Assembly: GCA_964602475.1 (NCBI GenBank)
Contig: CAZRRN010000032.1
Coordinates: 1-30,944 of the forward strand
DNA length: 30,944 nt
Reading direction: 5' to 3'
Source: SZUA-448 sp964602475
GTDB taxonomy: Bacteria; Bacillota; Clostridia; Lachnospirales; Lachnospiraceae
Shown here: piece after piece, positions 15,379 through 24,199 of the stretch
How positions within the stretch are numbered: the first letter of the stretch is position 1
How the letters are laid out: every line of letters begins with the position of its first letter
Program-made: the position numbers and the translations under genes
Notes under the pieces: model-generated
What the model saw: only the letters and a program-made list of their open reading frames with translations
Told to the model about the DNA's origin: nothing
The model's database searches: none

Positions 15379-16494
15379 ATGAGGAGTTTATTTACAAAAG
15401 CATTTCTTGTACTTGCTGCAGCGCTGTTGATTGGGGGATCAGCACATGGGGTACAGGCAAGTGCAGCCGAGGAAAATTTAATTGGATTATCTTCCGAATA
15501 TCTTCGTATCTATATTGATCCGAACGGTACACTTGGTGTTATTTCGGACGAGTTTGTTGATGAAAATCTTCAGGTTTTAAGTATTGACGGCAAGGCTCAG
15601 CTGCTCAGTCAGGTTGCTTATGCCAATGTGCAGTCTTATGTTAACATCCGTTCCGGTCCTTCCACCGATTATGAAATTGTCGGAAGATTATATCCTGGTG
15701 GAATGGCTACCGCAGTAGCTTCCGAGAATGGCTGGACAAAGATTATCTCAGGTCAGATTGAAGGTTATATCCGTTCTGATTTCTTATTATTCGGCGAAGA
15801 TGCAGTGAAGGCTGCCGAGACCTATTACTCCAAGCATTACCGGGTTGTCAGCTCTACTTTGAATCTTCGTGCAAGCGCAAGTACCGATTCTACAATCAAG
15901 GCACAGTTATTTAAGAATGCTGACCTTACCCTGATTGAAGTTTCCGGGGACTGGCTGAAGGTTACCTGGAACGGAACCGCATCCTCCGTAACCGGTTATG
16001 TTCACAGCTCTTATGTTTCCAACGAATATAAATATGCCGTATCACCGGAGGAAGCAAAGGATTTTGAAGAGAAGAATTCTTATTCACTCTCTAACATCAT
16101 CTGGCCGCTTCCCGGCAATCGCAGTATTGCAGCATATTTTGGATACCGCGTGCCTCCTTGTGCAGGCGCAAGCTCCTATCACCGCGGACTGGATATCGGT
16201 GGTGCTTCGGGTCTCAGTATTGTAGCCGCACTCTCCGGAACCATTATCGGAACAGGATATGACAGCAGCGCCGGAAACTATGTTATTCTTGACAGCGGCA
16301 ACGGTGTGGTAACAAAGTACTATCACTGTTCCAAAATTCTTGTTTCGACCGGCGAGAAGGTAACTCAGGGACAGACCATTGCAAAGGTTGGCTCAACCGG
16401 AATATCAACCGGACCGCATCTGCATTTTGCGCTGGTTTTGAACGGAAACTATGTAGATCCTTATCCATATCTGAAAAGCGTTCAGTACAAATAA
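15379..16494 (+). CDS. Secreted peptidoglycan hydrolase: two SH3b domains plus M23 peptidase
   Basis: This 371-residue protein has a signal peptide (about 25-30 residues). Two bacterial SH3 domains follow, at about 85-140 (VNIRSGPSTDYEIVG) and 155-215 (LNLRASASTDSTI). The C-terminal zinc endopeptidase is of the lysostaphin/M23 type, with ligands H268 and D272 (HRGLDIG) and H349 of HLHF (H347 is the conserved catalytic His). It should cleave stem-peptide cross-links in the wall, in growth or division. GGGGAGG precedes the start. The gene is single, closed by the terminator at 16507. Confidence 0.93.
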   Translation: MRSLFTKAFLVLAAALLIGGSAHGVQASAAEENLIGLSSEYLRIYIDPNGTLGVISDEFVDENLQVLSIDGKAQLLSQVAYANVQSYVNIRSGPSTDYEIVGRLYPGGMATAVASENGWTKIISGQIEGYIRSDFLLFGEDAVKAAETYYSKHYRVVSSTLNLRASASTDSTIKAQLFKNADLTLIEVSGDWLKVTWNGTASSVTGYVHSSYVSNEYKYAVSPEEAKDFEEKNSYSLSNIIWPLPGNRSIAAYFGYRVPPCAGASSYHRGLDIGGASGLSIVAALSGTIIGTGYDSSAGNYVILDSGNGVVTKYYHCSKILVSTGEKVTQGQTIAKVGSTGISTGPHLHFALVLNGNYVDPYPYLKSVQYK

Positions 16495-16506
16495 CTAATA
16501 CAACAG

Positions 16507-16545
16507 CAGCCTGTGGGACGATTGTTCCTCAGGCTGTTTTTATTT
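16507..16545 (+). terminator. Terminator of the M23 hydrolase gene
   Basis: CAGCCTG (16507-16513) and CAGGCTG (16530-16536) form a stem with extra GG/CC pairs and are followed by TTTTTATTT. Confidence 0.85.
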
Positions 16546-16559
16546 CTTTTTTCACACCC

Positions 16560-16588
16560 TTGACAATCCGATTTCAGGGTGCTAAACT
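16560..16588 (+). promoter_or_regulatory. Sigma-A promoter of the 620-residue protein gene
   Basis: TTGACA (16560-16565) and TAAACT (16583-16588) are 17 bases apart, 6/6 and 4/6 to consensus. Transcription would start near 16595, giving a leader of about 70 bases. Confidence 0.65.
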
Positions 16589-16663
16589 TACCTCATAGAA
16601 CAACCGATTGCGCTACAGGCTTTCAGCGGTTTTCGGCAAATCTCTCAGGAAAGGATCGACTTT

Positions 16664-18526
16664 ATGGATCATTTTATATTAAATATCATTCACCGACCCG
16701 AAATGGTTCCGGAATATGCGGAGAAGATTACCGGACACGGTAAGGAGGAGGACATCGGCAGAAAGACTCTTTTGACCGAGTCACTTGACATTTTCAAGCT
16801 TCAGCAGGAAATTGCGCATAAGAACGGATTGAAGACCACGATTCAGATGACCTATGCAAGCCTTTTTAACGATGAAGCGGTTTCTCTCGCAAAAGAACAT
16901 CATGAGAAGTATGGTGATGAGATTGCACTGACGCTGCTTGGTCTTCCCTGCAATGAATTCCGCGAAAAATACCATACGAAAGACTTTTGTATCTGGATGT
17001 TTTCTATGGATGACAAAAAATCCATCGTAACTGATGTTTTTGAAAAATTTCATGAACGGTTTGGATTTTATCCGGAATCGACCGGTTCTTATTTTATGGA
17101 TGCTGATCTGATTAATTATGTGAAGGAGACCTATCCGACTGTAAAATGTGCGGTTGCCGCCTGCTGGGAGGAGGGCCCGAAGGCTTACCATACCTGTAAC
17201 AACTCCTGGTATACCCTGCTCGACGGCGGTCCATGGAATCCCTGGATTCCCTCCAAAAAGAATTCCCACGCTCCGGCTGCCAATGAAGCTGAAGACTCCG
17301 GTATTGTTGCGATTCCGCATCTTTCCCGTGATCTTCTTGCCTGCTATGACGGCAACGGCTCTAATTTCGGCACTCATCCGCAAAATGTACTCCGTGGAAT
17401 GATTTATCAGAACGGCGAATTTCCGTATTTGTTTAATTTGATTGACCAGTATCGCTCCCTTAAGAAATACAACCGCGGATACTCGTATAATATGATGTTT
17501 GTCGGACCCGGATGGATGAACAAAATGGGTCGCTGGGAAGCTCCGTACGAGCTTCTGGTTAAAAGTTACGAGGAAGGAATGGCCTACTACGCAAAGCTGA
17601 AACGTGAGGGTCAGCTGGAAGAGATGACCATGTCCGAATTTGCTGATTTCTATCGTGACTGTCATGAATACACGCAGCCGGAATGTGCACTCTGGAAGGA
17701 CATCCTCTATGGATCTGAGAAGCAGCTGTTCTGGTACTGTGATCCGTTTATGCGTGCCTGTGTCAATGTGGATCAGGGCGGCGCAGTCGTAGATCTCCGT
17801 CCGTATGCGGCAAAGCTCTACTGGCCGGTCGGCATTGGCACAAAGCATGTACAGGATGCTTCTTATCCTTTTTTGATTCAGGAAAAATACCGTGCCGGCT
17901 ATTTTACACATTATGCCGGAGAGGGAACAATTCGAAGTGCAAAGCTCTCCTATAAAGGAGAGGAGGTTGATCTGTGTCTCTGCCGTACAAAGGCTGTCTT
18001 CTCTGAGGAGGGCAACACACGTGTGCTGACTCTGAAGCCTGTTGAACTGGAATTTTCGGGGCTTACGGTCACCCTGCAGACACGGATTCTCTTTGAAGAG
18101 GGCAGCTCCTGCATCCGCATGGAACGTTCTGTTCTGGACATGAACGGCCCCGACATGGAGACCGCTGACCAGAATTCAGACACTGCACCTGTTGTTGAAC
18201 TAAACGAATACATGGTAGCTTGTTACGGTACTACCGAATATCCGGAGGATATGACCGGTATCACGCTGTCTTTGCACTCAGATGATAAAACCGATAATAT
18301 TTCCTATGAATACCGCTGCCGCGAGAAAGAAACCCTTTCTGCAGATTCTGCTTCGGCTGTTATTCCTGCAATTGAGACAAAAGTCTCACTGAATGCTGTG
18401 GATGCTGATCTTGGTTATATCCGCGAGGGTTATGCATTTTCACCGATGTTTACACTCGGCATGAAAAAAGCATTAAAAAACAAGGAGGTCTTTGAGACAT
18501 GGCTCAAGCTGGAAAAGGCAAACTAA
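16664..18526 (+). CDS. Unrecognised 620-residue protein, possible carbohydrate-active (beta/alpha)-barrel
   Basis: I do not firmly recognise this protein. It has no signal peptide or membrane span, so it should be cytoplasmic. The first 370 residues alternate helices and strands, with conserved-looking clusters (IIHRPEMVPEYAE, LTLLGLPCNEFREKYH, GFYPESTGSYFMDADLINY, DGGPWNPWIPS). This layout of an opponent-search type barrel recalls polysaccharide deacetylase/GH57-like folds or Bacteroides DUF3863 proteins. The last 200 residues are beta-rich, like the sandwich of glycosidases. AGGAAAGG precedes the start. Overlap with the zinc-ribbon gene shows coupled translation. Its position beside a sugar importer makes a glycan role plausible but unproven. 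Confidence 0.75.
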   Translation: MDHFILNIIHRPEMVPEYAEKITGHGKEEDIGRKTLLTESLDIFKLQQEIAHKNGLKTTIQMTYASLFNDEAVSLAKEHHEKYGDEIALTLLGLPCNEFREKYHTKDFCIWMFSMDDKKSIVTDVFEKFHERFGFYPESTGSYFMDADLINYVKETYPTVKCAVAACWEEGPKAYHTCNNSWYTLLDGGPWNPWIPSKKNSHAPAANEAEDSGIVAIPHLSRDLLACYDGNGSNFGTHPQNVLRGMIYQNGEFPYLFNLIDQYRSLKKYNRGYSYNMMFVGPGWMNKMGRWEAPYELLVKSYEEGMAYYAKLKREGQLEEMTMSEFADFYRDCHEYTQPECALWKDILYGSEKQLFWYCDPFMRACVNVDQGGAVVDLRPYAAKLYWPVGIGTKHVQDASYPFLIQEKYRAGYFTHYAGEGTIRSAKLSYKGEEVDLCLCRTKAVFSEEGNTRVLTLKPVELEFSGLTVTLQTRILFEEGSSCIRMERSVLDMNGPDMETADQNSDTAPVVELNEYMVACYGTTEYPEDMTGITLSLHSDDKTDNISYEYRCREKETLSADSASAVIPAIETKVSLNAVDADLGYIREGYAFSPMFTLGMKKALKNKEVFETWLKLEKAN

Positions 18527-18711
18527 ATTACCGCTGTCCCTCCTGTTTTATGAGGGATCTGGATATCGATATGTTCTATGATAAGGATAAGAAGGAATAC
18601 TATTGTCTCCGTTGCCAGTATACCGGTTCCGAAGAAGATGTTCTTGAGAAGAACCAGATGGCACGGTTCCGTTACCGAAGAATTGCAGACCGGATTACTG
18701 ACTTTGACTGA
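18499..18711 (+). CDS. Small zinc-ribbon protein
   Basis: This 70-residue protein has two Cys pairs, C13-C16 (CPSC) and C36-C39 (CLRC), typical of a rubredoxin-like zinc ribbon. The C-terminus is basic then acidic (RFRYRRIADRITDFD). It starts 28 bases inside the end of the preceding gene. A full AAGGAGG site (18482-18488) lies within that gene, so translation is coupled. No function is known. It might bind nucleic acid or serve as a partner of the 620-residue protein. Confidence 0.8.
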   Translation: MAQAGKGKLNYRCPSCFMRDLDIDMFYDKDKKEYYCLRCQYTGSEEDVLEKNQMARFRYRRIADRITDFD

Positions 18712-18791
18712 TGCTCTTAACGGACATATGTACCTCAAGACCTGCATTTACTTGACACAAACCCTTCTCGGTCATAACTTGCTTTCACATT

Positions 18792-18845
18792 AAGCCTATG
18801 GTAAAATGAAACCGTAATTGGTTTCATTTTACCATAGGCTTTTTG
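18792..18845 (+). terminator. 22-bp perfect hairpin terminator
   Basis: The arms 18792-18813 and 18820-18841 are perfectly complementary over 22 bases, with a six-base loop GTAATT, and a T-run follows. It closes the upstream pair of genes and lies only 14 bases before the kinase start. A possible -35 (TTGACA 18752-18757) lies just upstream of it, so a kinase transcript from there would have to pass the hairpin. Confidence 0.85.
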
Positions 18846-18859
18846 GGTGGGAGTATTTT

Positions 18860-20788
18860 ATGGGGATTATAAACAAAATAAAGCAGCGGTTTCAAAAAGC
18901 TCCGGAACACAGATGGACTTTGGACCGGATGCTCGGACGTGTTTCTCTTGCGAACAAAATGCTGATTATTCTAATCGGTGCCATTCTTGTACCGCAATTT
19001 ATTCAGACCTTTTATTTTTATACGGAAACAGAGCAGAGCATCCAGCGCGAATTGCTGGAAAAGCTCAATGCAGAAATCGATGACAATGCCGATCGCCTAA
19101 ACAACAGTCTATTAGCCGTGGTCGCGCTTTCCAAATCCTACCATACCAATATAGATCTGTATCGCTATCTTGATTTCAATTACGAACGCGATTTTAGCTA
19201 TTATATTACATATCAGGAGAAAATCCGGCAGATGATCGGATCGGATTTTCCGTATTACCTGCAGCTCAAGCAGATCATGATCTATACGGACAATCCGACG
19301 ATGTTCAACGGCGCTTATGTTAGAAAAATGATTCCGCTTGATGGTGTAACCTTTCAGGAGAATTATTCGGATTTGTGTATGTCCTCTATCAAAGACAAGG
19401 GCGAGGGTGTATATCTGCGCGTCGCTGTGGTTCCACAGCTCCTGTCCGGTGTTGAGGACAGAAGTCTGAGCATAGTTCGTGTCCTTGACTATTACGACCA
19501 GCTTAACAATTACAACATGATTCTTCGAATCGATCTGAATGTTCCTTATCTTATTTCTCTGCTCACTGATTCCGGTCTGTTTGAAAACGTGTATCTCGTC
19601 GATCGTGACAATCGTATTCTCCTGGCAAGCGGAAGCTATCGTAATGTCGGTAGCTATGACATTTTCAATCCGGATGATTATAATGATGATATTATCCTTC
19701 TTGAACGTTCCGTCGGAAGCTTTCCGTTAAGACTGTACGGACTTTATGACTCCGGAACGATTTCGGAACAGTTTAGCGACAGCCGATGGAAAATGCTCGA
19801 GATTTCTCTGATAACCTTTGGCATCGCAGTTTTGTGTATTATGCTCGTGGCCGGAAATCTGACAAAACGTGTGAAGGTTCTTGTAAAACAGTCCCGCCAG
19901 ATCGCACAGGGGAACTTTATCCAGAATCCGATACGTGACAACGGTACCGATGAGATCAGTGCAATTGAAACAAGTATGGATCAGATGAGCAATCAGCTGC
20001 AGACACTGATTGAACGGGAGTATCATGCAAAGCTCCGGCATATCCAGCTTGAGCAGGAAAGTACTCAGGCAAAGCTACTGGCGCTCCAGAGCCAGATTAA
20101 CCCGCATTTTTTCTTTAATGCGCTTGAAAGTATACGTCTGAAAGCAATTGCAAAGGACGAAACAGAGACTGCTCTGATGATTAAATATATGTCAAGAATG
20201 TTCCGCCATATCATTGACTGGAATGATGATGTCGGCACGCTGGCAGACAGTATCACGTTTCTGCAGGAATTTCTTGAAATTCAGAAATACCGTTTCGGAG
20301 ACGAATTTCAATATAGTATTCACACCGATGAAGCGGCTCTCTGCTGCCTTCTTCCGAAGTTTATTATTCAGCCTCTGGTAGAGAATGCCTGCGTGCACGG
20401 AGTAGAAGCAGTTTCAAATCTACGGGAAATTTCTATTGATGCTCATATAAACGAAGGAATGCTGTGTATTACTGTTGTTGACAACGGCGGCGGAATGACA
20501 CCGGAACGTCTTCAGGAAATCCGCGCAATGCTCACTTCTGACAGCGAAGCTTCTGCTTCTTCTGAGGAAGCGGCTCCCGGTATTGCTGACCGTCAGCATA
20601 GTATAAGAAAATGTGTAGGACTTAACAATGTCTACCAGCGGCTGCTTTTGTATTACGGAGAGCATAATTTCAGTTTTGATATTCAGAGTGTTTACCACCA
20701 GGGAACCACCTGTGTTGTCATGCTGCCCTGCAGCACATTGGCGAAAGCTTCCGGCAAAGGAGGAGAAGACAAATGTACCGGGTTATGA
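18860..20788 (+). CDS. YesM-type sensor histidine kinase
   Basis: This 642-residue membrane kinase has TM1 at about residues 34-54, an external sensing region of about 260 residues and TM2 at about 314-334. A HAMP linker, a His_kinase domain with the phospho-accepting His in SQINPHFFFNALESIR (about residue 416) and a C-terminal ATPase (ENACVHGVE, DNGGGM) follow. Such kinases of Firmicutes sense sugars or sugar-loaded binding proteins. The start at 18860 is set by GGGTGGGAG; an earlier ATG at 18818 lies in the terminator hairpin and is unlikely. The end overlaps the regulator gene by 16 bases, showing coupling. Confidence 0.93.
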   Translation: MGIINKIKQRFQKAPEHRWTLDRMLGRVSLANKMLIILIGAILVPQFIQTFYFYTETEQSIQRELLEKLNAEIDDNADRLNNSLLAVVALSKSYHTNIDLYRYLDFNYERDFSYYITYQEKIRQMIGSDFPYYLQLKQIMIYTDNPTMFNGAYVRKMIPLDGVTFQENYSDLCMSSIKDKGEGVYLRVAVVPQLLSGVEDRSLSIVRVLDYYDQLNNYNMILRIDLNVPYLISLLTDSGLFENVYLVDRDNRILLASGSYRNVGSYDIFNPDDYNDDIILLERSVGSFPLRLYGLYDSGTISEQFSDSRWKMLEISLITFGIAVLCIMLVAGNLTKRVKVLVKQSRQIAQGNFIQNPIRDNGTDEISAIETSMDQMSNQLQTLIEREYHAKLRHIQLEQESTQAKLLALQSQINPHFFFNALESIRLKAIAKDETETALMIKYMSRMFRHIIDWNDDVGTLADSITFLQEFLEIQKYRFGDEFQYSIHTDEAALCCLLPKFIIQPLVENACVHGVEAVSNLREISIDAHINEGMLCITVVDNGGGMTPERLQEIRAMLTSDSEASASSEEAAPGIADRQHSIRKCVGLNNVYQRLLLYYGEHNFSFDIQSVYHQGTTCVVMLPCSTLAKASGKGGEDKCTGL

Positions 20789-22302
20789 TTGTGGACGATG
20801 AGATGGCAATTCGAACGAACCTTGCCAAAGCAATTCCTTTCACGGAACACGGTTTTCAAGTCACTGATGTGGCTGCAAACGGTGAAGAAGCACTTGCCAT
20901 GCTTGCGACTGCCCGACCGGATTTGATTTTTCTGGATGTCTGTATGCCGATCATTGACGGAATTGGTTTCTTAAAGGAGCTTCGTACCAGTGAATACAAG
21001 GGTTTACAGGTAATCATGCTGTCCGGCTACAGCGAGTTTTCCTATGCACAGAAGGCTCTTCGCTATGGAGCTAAGGCTTATCTGACCAAGCCGGTAGAAG
21101 AGGAAGAAATTATCCCCTTGCTGGAGGAAGCCAGAAAGGAACTGGATCTGCAGAAAAAAAGCGCCGTTCAGGCCGGAATTCAGTCCCGGATTTCTCTGCT
21201 TCGGGAATATTACAGCAGCGGAAGTCTGGCCGCTAATGATTTATTTGAAAAAGATACACTGATGCACTGTGTCCTTCTTTCCGATAATACTCTTTCGGAT
21301 GAAAGCAATGCTCATCATATTCTTCAGGAGACAGTCACTTTTGCTACACAGCCTCTCGGAAATTGTCTGTTCCGTTCCCGCGGAAGCATTCATACCTATC
21401 TGCTCAACAGAACTCTGCTGCCAAAAGAAGAAAAACACTTCGCAGAACAGCTTCTTTCCGAGCTCGAATCAAAAGGATTAAAATGTACTCTTCTCTTCGA
21501 CAATACCTTATTTGTTCCGTCACCGGTTTCCTTCCGTGAGCTATATTCCGGTCACCTGTATACCCTTTTGACCAAAACCTTTTACGGAAGTCAGGGATAT
21601 CAGTGTTACACAACCCTGACAGAACCCACTTCCGATTATGACTCTGCTCTTGAAAACGATTTTCTTTCTTCAATGAAAGAAAGTCTTGCAGAGCTCCGTC
21701 GTGCTGATCTTGGCGGTATTCTGCGAGACTTCGTAGAGAATCTGCGCAGACTAAAACCTTCTCTTGAAGATATACAGCGGATCAACTACCGTATTTATTA
21801 TCTTTTAGTGGAGGTGATGGCCTCCGTAAATGAATCCGAACCTGAGAACCCGCTTCTTCAGCCTCTTGAATGGAGGGACAACCCCTGCTTTTATACGTTT
21901 GATGCATGGGTTCAGCATCAGCAGACATTGATTGATTCTGCTTATACGTTTCTGGAACGATGCCGCAAAATGAAACGTCTTGGCATCTCCGGAGAAATCG
22001 CAGAATATGTGTTCCGCCATTTTCAGGAGCCCCTTTCGATCCGCCAGCTGTCCGACCTTTTCTATGTCAATCCTGCTTATCTTGGAAGAGCGTTTCGAAA
22101 AGCCACCGGTGTCCCCTTTAACCAATATCTTCACAATCTTCGTATGTCAGAAGCGAAGCGCCTGCTGCTGCAGACGGATAAGCACGTCTATGAGATTTCT
22201 TCCATGCTCGGTTATGCTGAGTGCAAGTATTTTACTGCAAAGTTTACCGCTGATATCGGAATCAGCCCAATAGAGTATCGCAAACGCGGCAAGGAAGTTT
22301 AA
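20773..22302 (+). CDS. YesN-type response regulator (REC + AraC HTH)
   Basis: This 509-residue regulator has an N-terminal receiver with acidic pocket D8-D9 and phospho-acceptor D55 (LIFLDVCMP), followed by SGYS and a Lys in YLTKPV. The middle (about 130-400) is a variable linker. The C-terminus (about 405-505) is the double helix-turn-helix AraC/XylS domain (IRQLSDLFYVNPAYLGRAFR, VYEISSMLGYAECKYFTAKF). It pairs with the overlapping kinase gene and most likely activates the importer operon 90 bases downstream, where a two-turn direct repeat is present. Confidence 0.94.
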   Translation: MYRVMIVDDEMAIRTNLAKAIPFTEHGFQVTDVAANGEEALAMLATARPDLIFLDVCMPIIDGIGFLKELRTSEYKGLQVIMLSGYSEFSYAQKALRYGAKAYLTKPVEEEEIIPLLEEARKELDLQKKSAVQAGIQSRISLLREYYSSGSLAANDLFEKDTLMHCVLLSDNTLSDESNAHHILQETVTFATQPLGNCLFRSRGSIHTYLLNRTLLPKEEKHFAEQLLSELESKGLKCTLLFDNTLFVPSPVSFRELYSGHLYTLLTKTFYGSQGYQCYTTLTEPTSDYDSALENDFLSSMKESLAELRRADLGGILRDFVENLRRLKPSLEDIQRINYRIYYLLVEVMASVNESEPENPLLQPLEWRDNPCFYTFDAWVQHQQTLIDSAYTFLERCRKMKRLGISGEIAEYVFRHFQEPLSIRQLSDLFYVNPAYLGRAFRKATGVPFNQYLHNLRMSEAKRLLLQTDKHVYEISSMLGYAECKYFTAKFTADIGISPIEYRKRGKEV

Positions 22303-22304
22303 AA

Positions 22305-22360
22305 TTCGGAATCATTGGTGCAGTTTTCGGAATGACATTGCAAAAACCGGCTGATATAAT
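22305..22360 (+). promoter_or_regulatory. Promoter and AraC-type direct repeat of the importer operon
   Basis: ATGACA (22332-22337) and TATAAT (22355-22360) are separated by 17 bases. Two copies of TTCGGAAT, at 22305-22312 and 22326-22333, are exactly 21 bases apart (two helical turns). The second abuts the -35. This is the classical arrangement for an AraC-family activator, here presumably the YesN-type regulator encoded next to it. Confidence 0.7.
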
Positions 22361-22392
22361 TTTCTTACCATAATAAGAAAGGTGGAGAGTAT

Positions 22393-24135
22393 ATGAAAAT
22401 GAAAAAAATTATTGCTTCTTTATTGGTTGTAGCAATGATTTTCGGACTTGCAGCATGTGGGGGAAATGCGAATGCTGACAATCCGGAAACCGCAACAAAA
22501 GCACCGACCAGTACAGCTGCAGCAACCAAAGCTCCCGATTCCTCCTCAACAGGTACGGAAGAAAAAGATCCCGGTGATTACGGCGGACTTGTTCCGATGG
22601 CAGATGCCAACGACCCGATTACCTTTAAGATTTTTATCCGTGACCCAAGCACCGCACCTTCCAAGGATAATCCGATCCTGAAGAAGATTACCGAGCTTAC
22701 CGGCGTAACGATCGAATACGAGTTTCTCGTAGGAGACCTTGACCAGAAGGTCGGAGTTATGATCGCCGGAGAAGATTATCCGGATGCAATTTTTGCAGAC
22801 AATGCAAAATTCATTGATGCCGGTGCTTTTATTCCGATAGAAGATCTTCTCCCGAATTACCCGAACCTGTACAAGCATTACAGTCCATATGCTGACAAGA
22901 TGACTGCTCCGGACGGACATCAGTACATTCTTGAGCTTTATGGAACCAGCGCTATCGCAGCTCCGATCTTCGAGGATACCGGTGTCGGCTTCTGGATTCA
23001 GAAGGCGGTACTCGAAGAGGCAAATACCATTCCTCATACTTTAGATGAGTATTTCACCTTGATTGAAAATTATAAAGCAAAATATCCTGAAATTGATGGT
23101 GTTAAGACCGTTGGTTTTGAAATTCTCTGCGATGGCTGGAGAGATTTCTGCCTCCGTAATCCTGCCCAGCATCTTATGGGTGCAGGAAATGACGGTGATG
23201 TTTTCGTTGATCTTAATACGATGACTGCTTCTCTTTACCAGATTACCGATACCGCAAAAGCATATTATAAGAAGCTGAACGAAGAATACCAGAAGGGTAT
23301 TATTGAAGCAGAATGCCTTACCGAAAGCTATGATCAGTATATTTCCAGACTTTCTACCGGTTCTGTTCTCGGCTTCTTTGATCAGGGCTGGAATTTCAAC
23401 AGTGCAATTGCCGTTCTGAAGACAGACGAAAAGTATAACCGTACCTACGTTGCTGTTCCGATTGCAAACGAAGGTGTTCAGGATGGTTATCTTGATGCTG
23501 TCAGCAAGAATATTACCGGAAATAACGGTCTCGGAATCTCTGTTAACTGCAAAAATCCGGAAAGATTACTTGCGTTTTTTGACTGGCTGCTTCAGAGAGA
23601 AGTTCAGGATTATATTCAGTGGGGCGTAGAAGGTGTTGATTATATAGTTACCGAAGACAACGGCAAAATGTTTACCGAAGAAGGCCGCGTGAAATACAAC
23701 AACGAAGCGAGAAGACGTGATGAGCTCGGTCATACGCTTTATAACTACTCTCCTAAGCGTCAGGGCTTATATGAGGACGGTGCTCCCTGCGGTTCTGCAT
23801 ATTCTGCTGACGAATTCCTTGTTGGTCTTTCCGAATATGATCAGAAATTCCTTGATCAGTTTGGATTCAAGTATTTTGCTGAATTCCTTTCTGCTCCGGT
23901 TGACCGCCCTGATTACTATCCTGTCTGGTCCTTTGCTATGGAAGAAGGTTCTGCTTCCCAGATTGCTCATACCGATCTTGAAACAATCTGCCGTAAATAT
24001 TATCCTCAGCTGATTCTCTGTGATCCTTCAGAATACGATACTCTCTGGACGAAGTTTGTCACCGATATTGACGCAGCGGATATGGAATCCTATCTTAAGG
24101 ATATCAACGATAGAATTGCTGCATTTTACAAATAG
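22393..24135 (+). CDS. Sugar ABC transporter substrate-binding lipoprotein (LplA-like)
   Basis: This 580-residue lipoprotein has a signal sequence with lipobox LAAC (Cys22), then a Ser/Thr/Ala-rich spacer (about 23-60) and a family 1 extracellular solute-binding domain. The length and the FFDWLLQREVQDYIQWG segment are typical of the large LplA group that works with YesM/YesN. Bound oligosaccharides would be handed to the two permeases that follow. GGTGGAG precedes the ATG. A hairpin after the gene probably makes the binding protein more abundant than the permeases. Confidence 0.92.
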   Translation: MKMKKIIASLLVVAMIFGLAACGGNANADNPETATKAPTSTAAATKAPDSSSTGTEEKDPGDYGGLVPMADANDPITFKIFIRDPSTAPSKDNPILKKITELTGVTIEYEFLVGDLDQKVGVMIAGEDYPDAIFADNAKFIDAGAFIPIEDLLPNYPNLYKHYSPYADKMTAPDGHQYILELYGTSAIAAPIFEDTGVGFWIQKAVLEEANTIPHTLDEYFTLIENYKAKYPEIDGVKTVGFEILCDGWRDFCLRNPAQHLMGAGNDGDVFVDLNTMTASLYQITDTAKAYYKKLNEEYQKGIIEAECLTESYDQYISRLSTGSVLGFFDQGWNFNSAIAVLKTDEKYNRTYVAVPIANEGVQDGYLDAVSKNITGNNGLGISVNCKNPERLLAFFDWLLQREVQDYIQWGVEGVDYIVTEDNGKMFTEEGRVKYNNEARRRDELGHTLYNYSPKRQGLYEDGAPCGSAYSADEFLVGLSEYDQKFLDQFGFKYFAEFLSAPVDRPDYYPVWSFAMEEGSASQIAHTDLETICRKYYPQLILCDPSEYDTLWTKFVTDIDAADMESYLKDINDRIAAFYK

Positions 24136-24157
24136 GTTATAAGTACCAGTGAACACC

Positions 24158-24187
24158 GGGGAAGAGGCAACCCTCTTCCCCTTTTTT
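24158..24187 (+). terminator. Intra-operon attenuating terminator
   Basis: GGGGAAGAGG (24158-24167) pairs with CCTCTTCCCC (24172-24181) around CAAC and is followed by TTTTTT. It lies between the binding-protein and permease genes, so partial read-through would give less permease mRNA. Confidence 0.85.
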
Positions 24188-24199
24188 AAGGAGATAAAC

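Noticed and set aside
16781..17911. Long open frame of 376 codons on the minus strand
   Set aside because: It lies entirely opposite the 620-residue gene, has no ribosome site and no recognisable domain; the plus-strand frame has site, promoter and downstream coupling.
18818..18859. Earlier start for the histidine kinase
   Set aside because: This ATG lies in the loop/arm of the terminator hairpin and has no ribosome site, whereas GGGTGGGAG precedes 18860.
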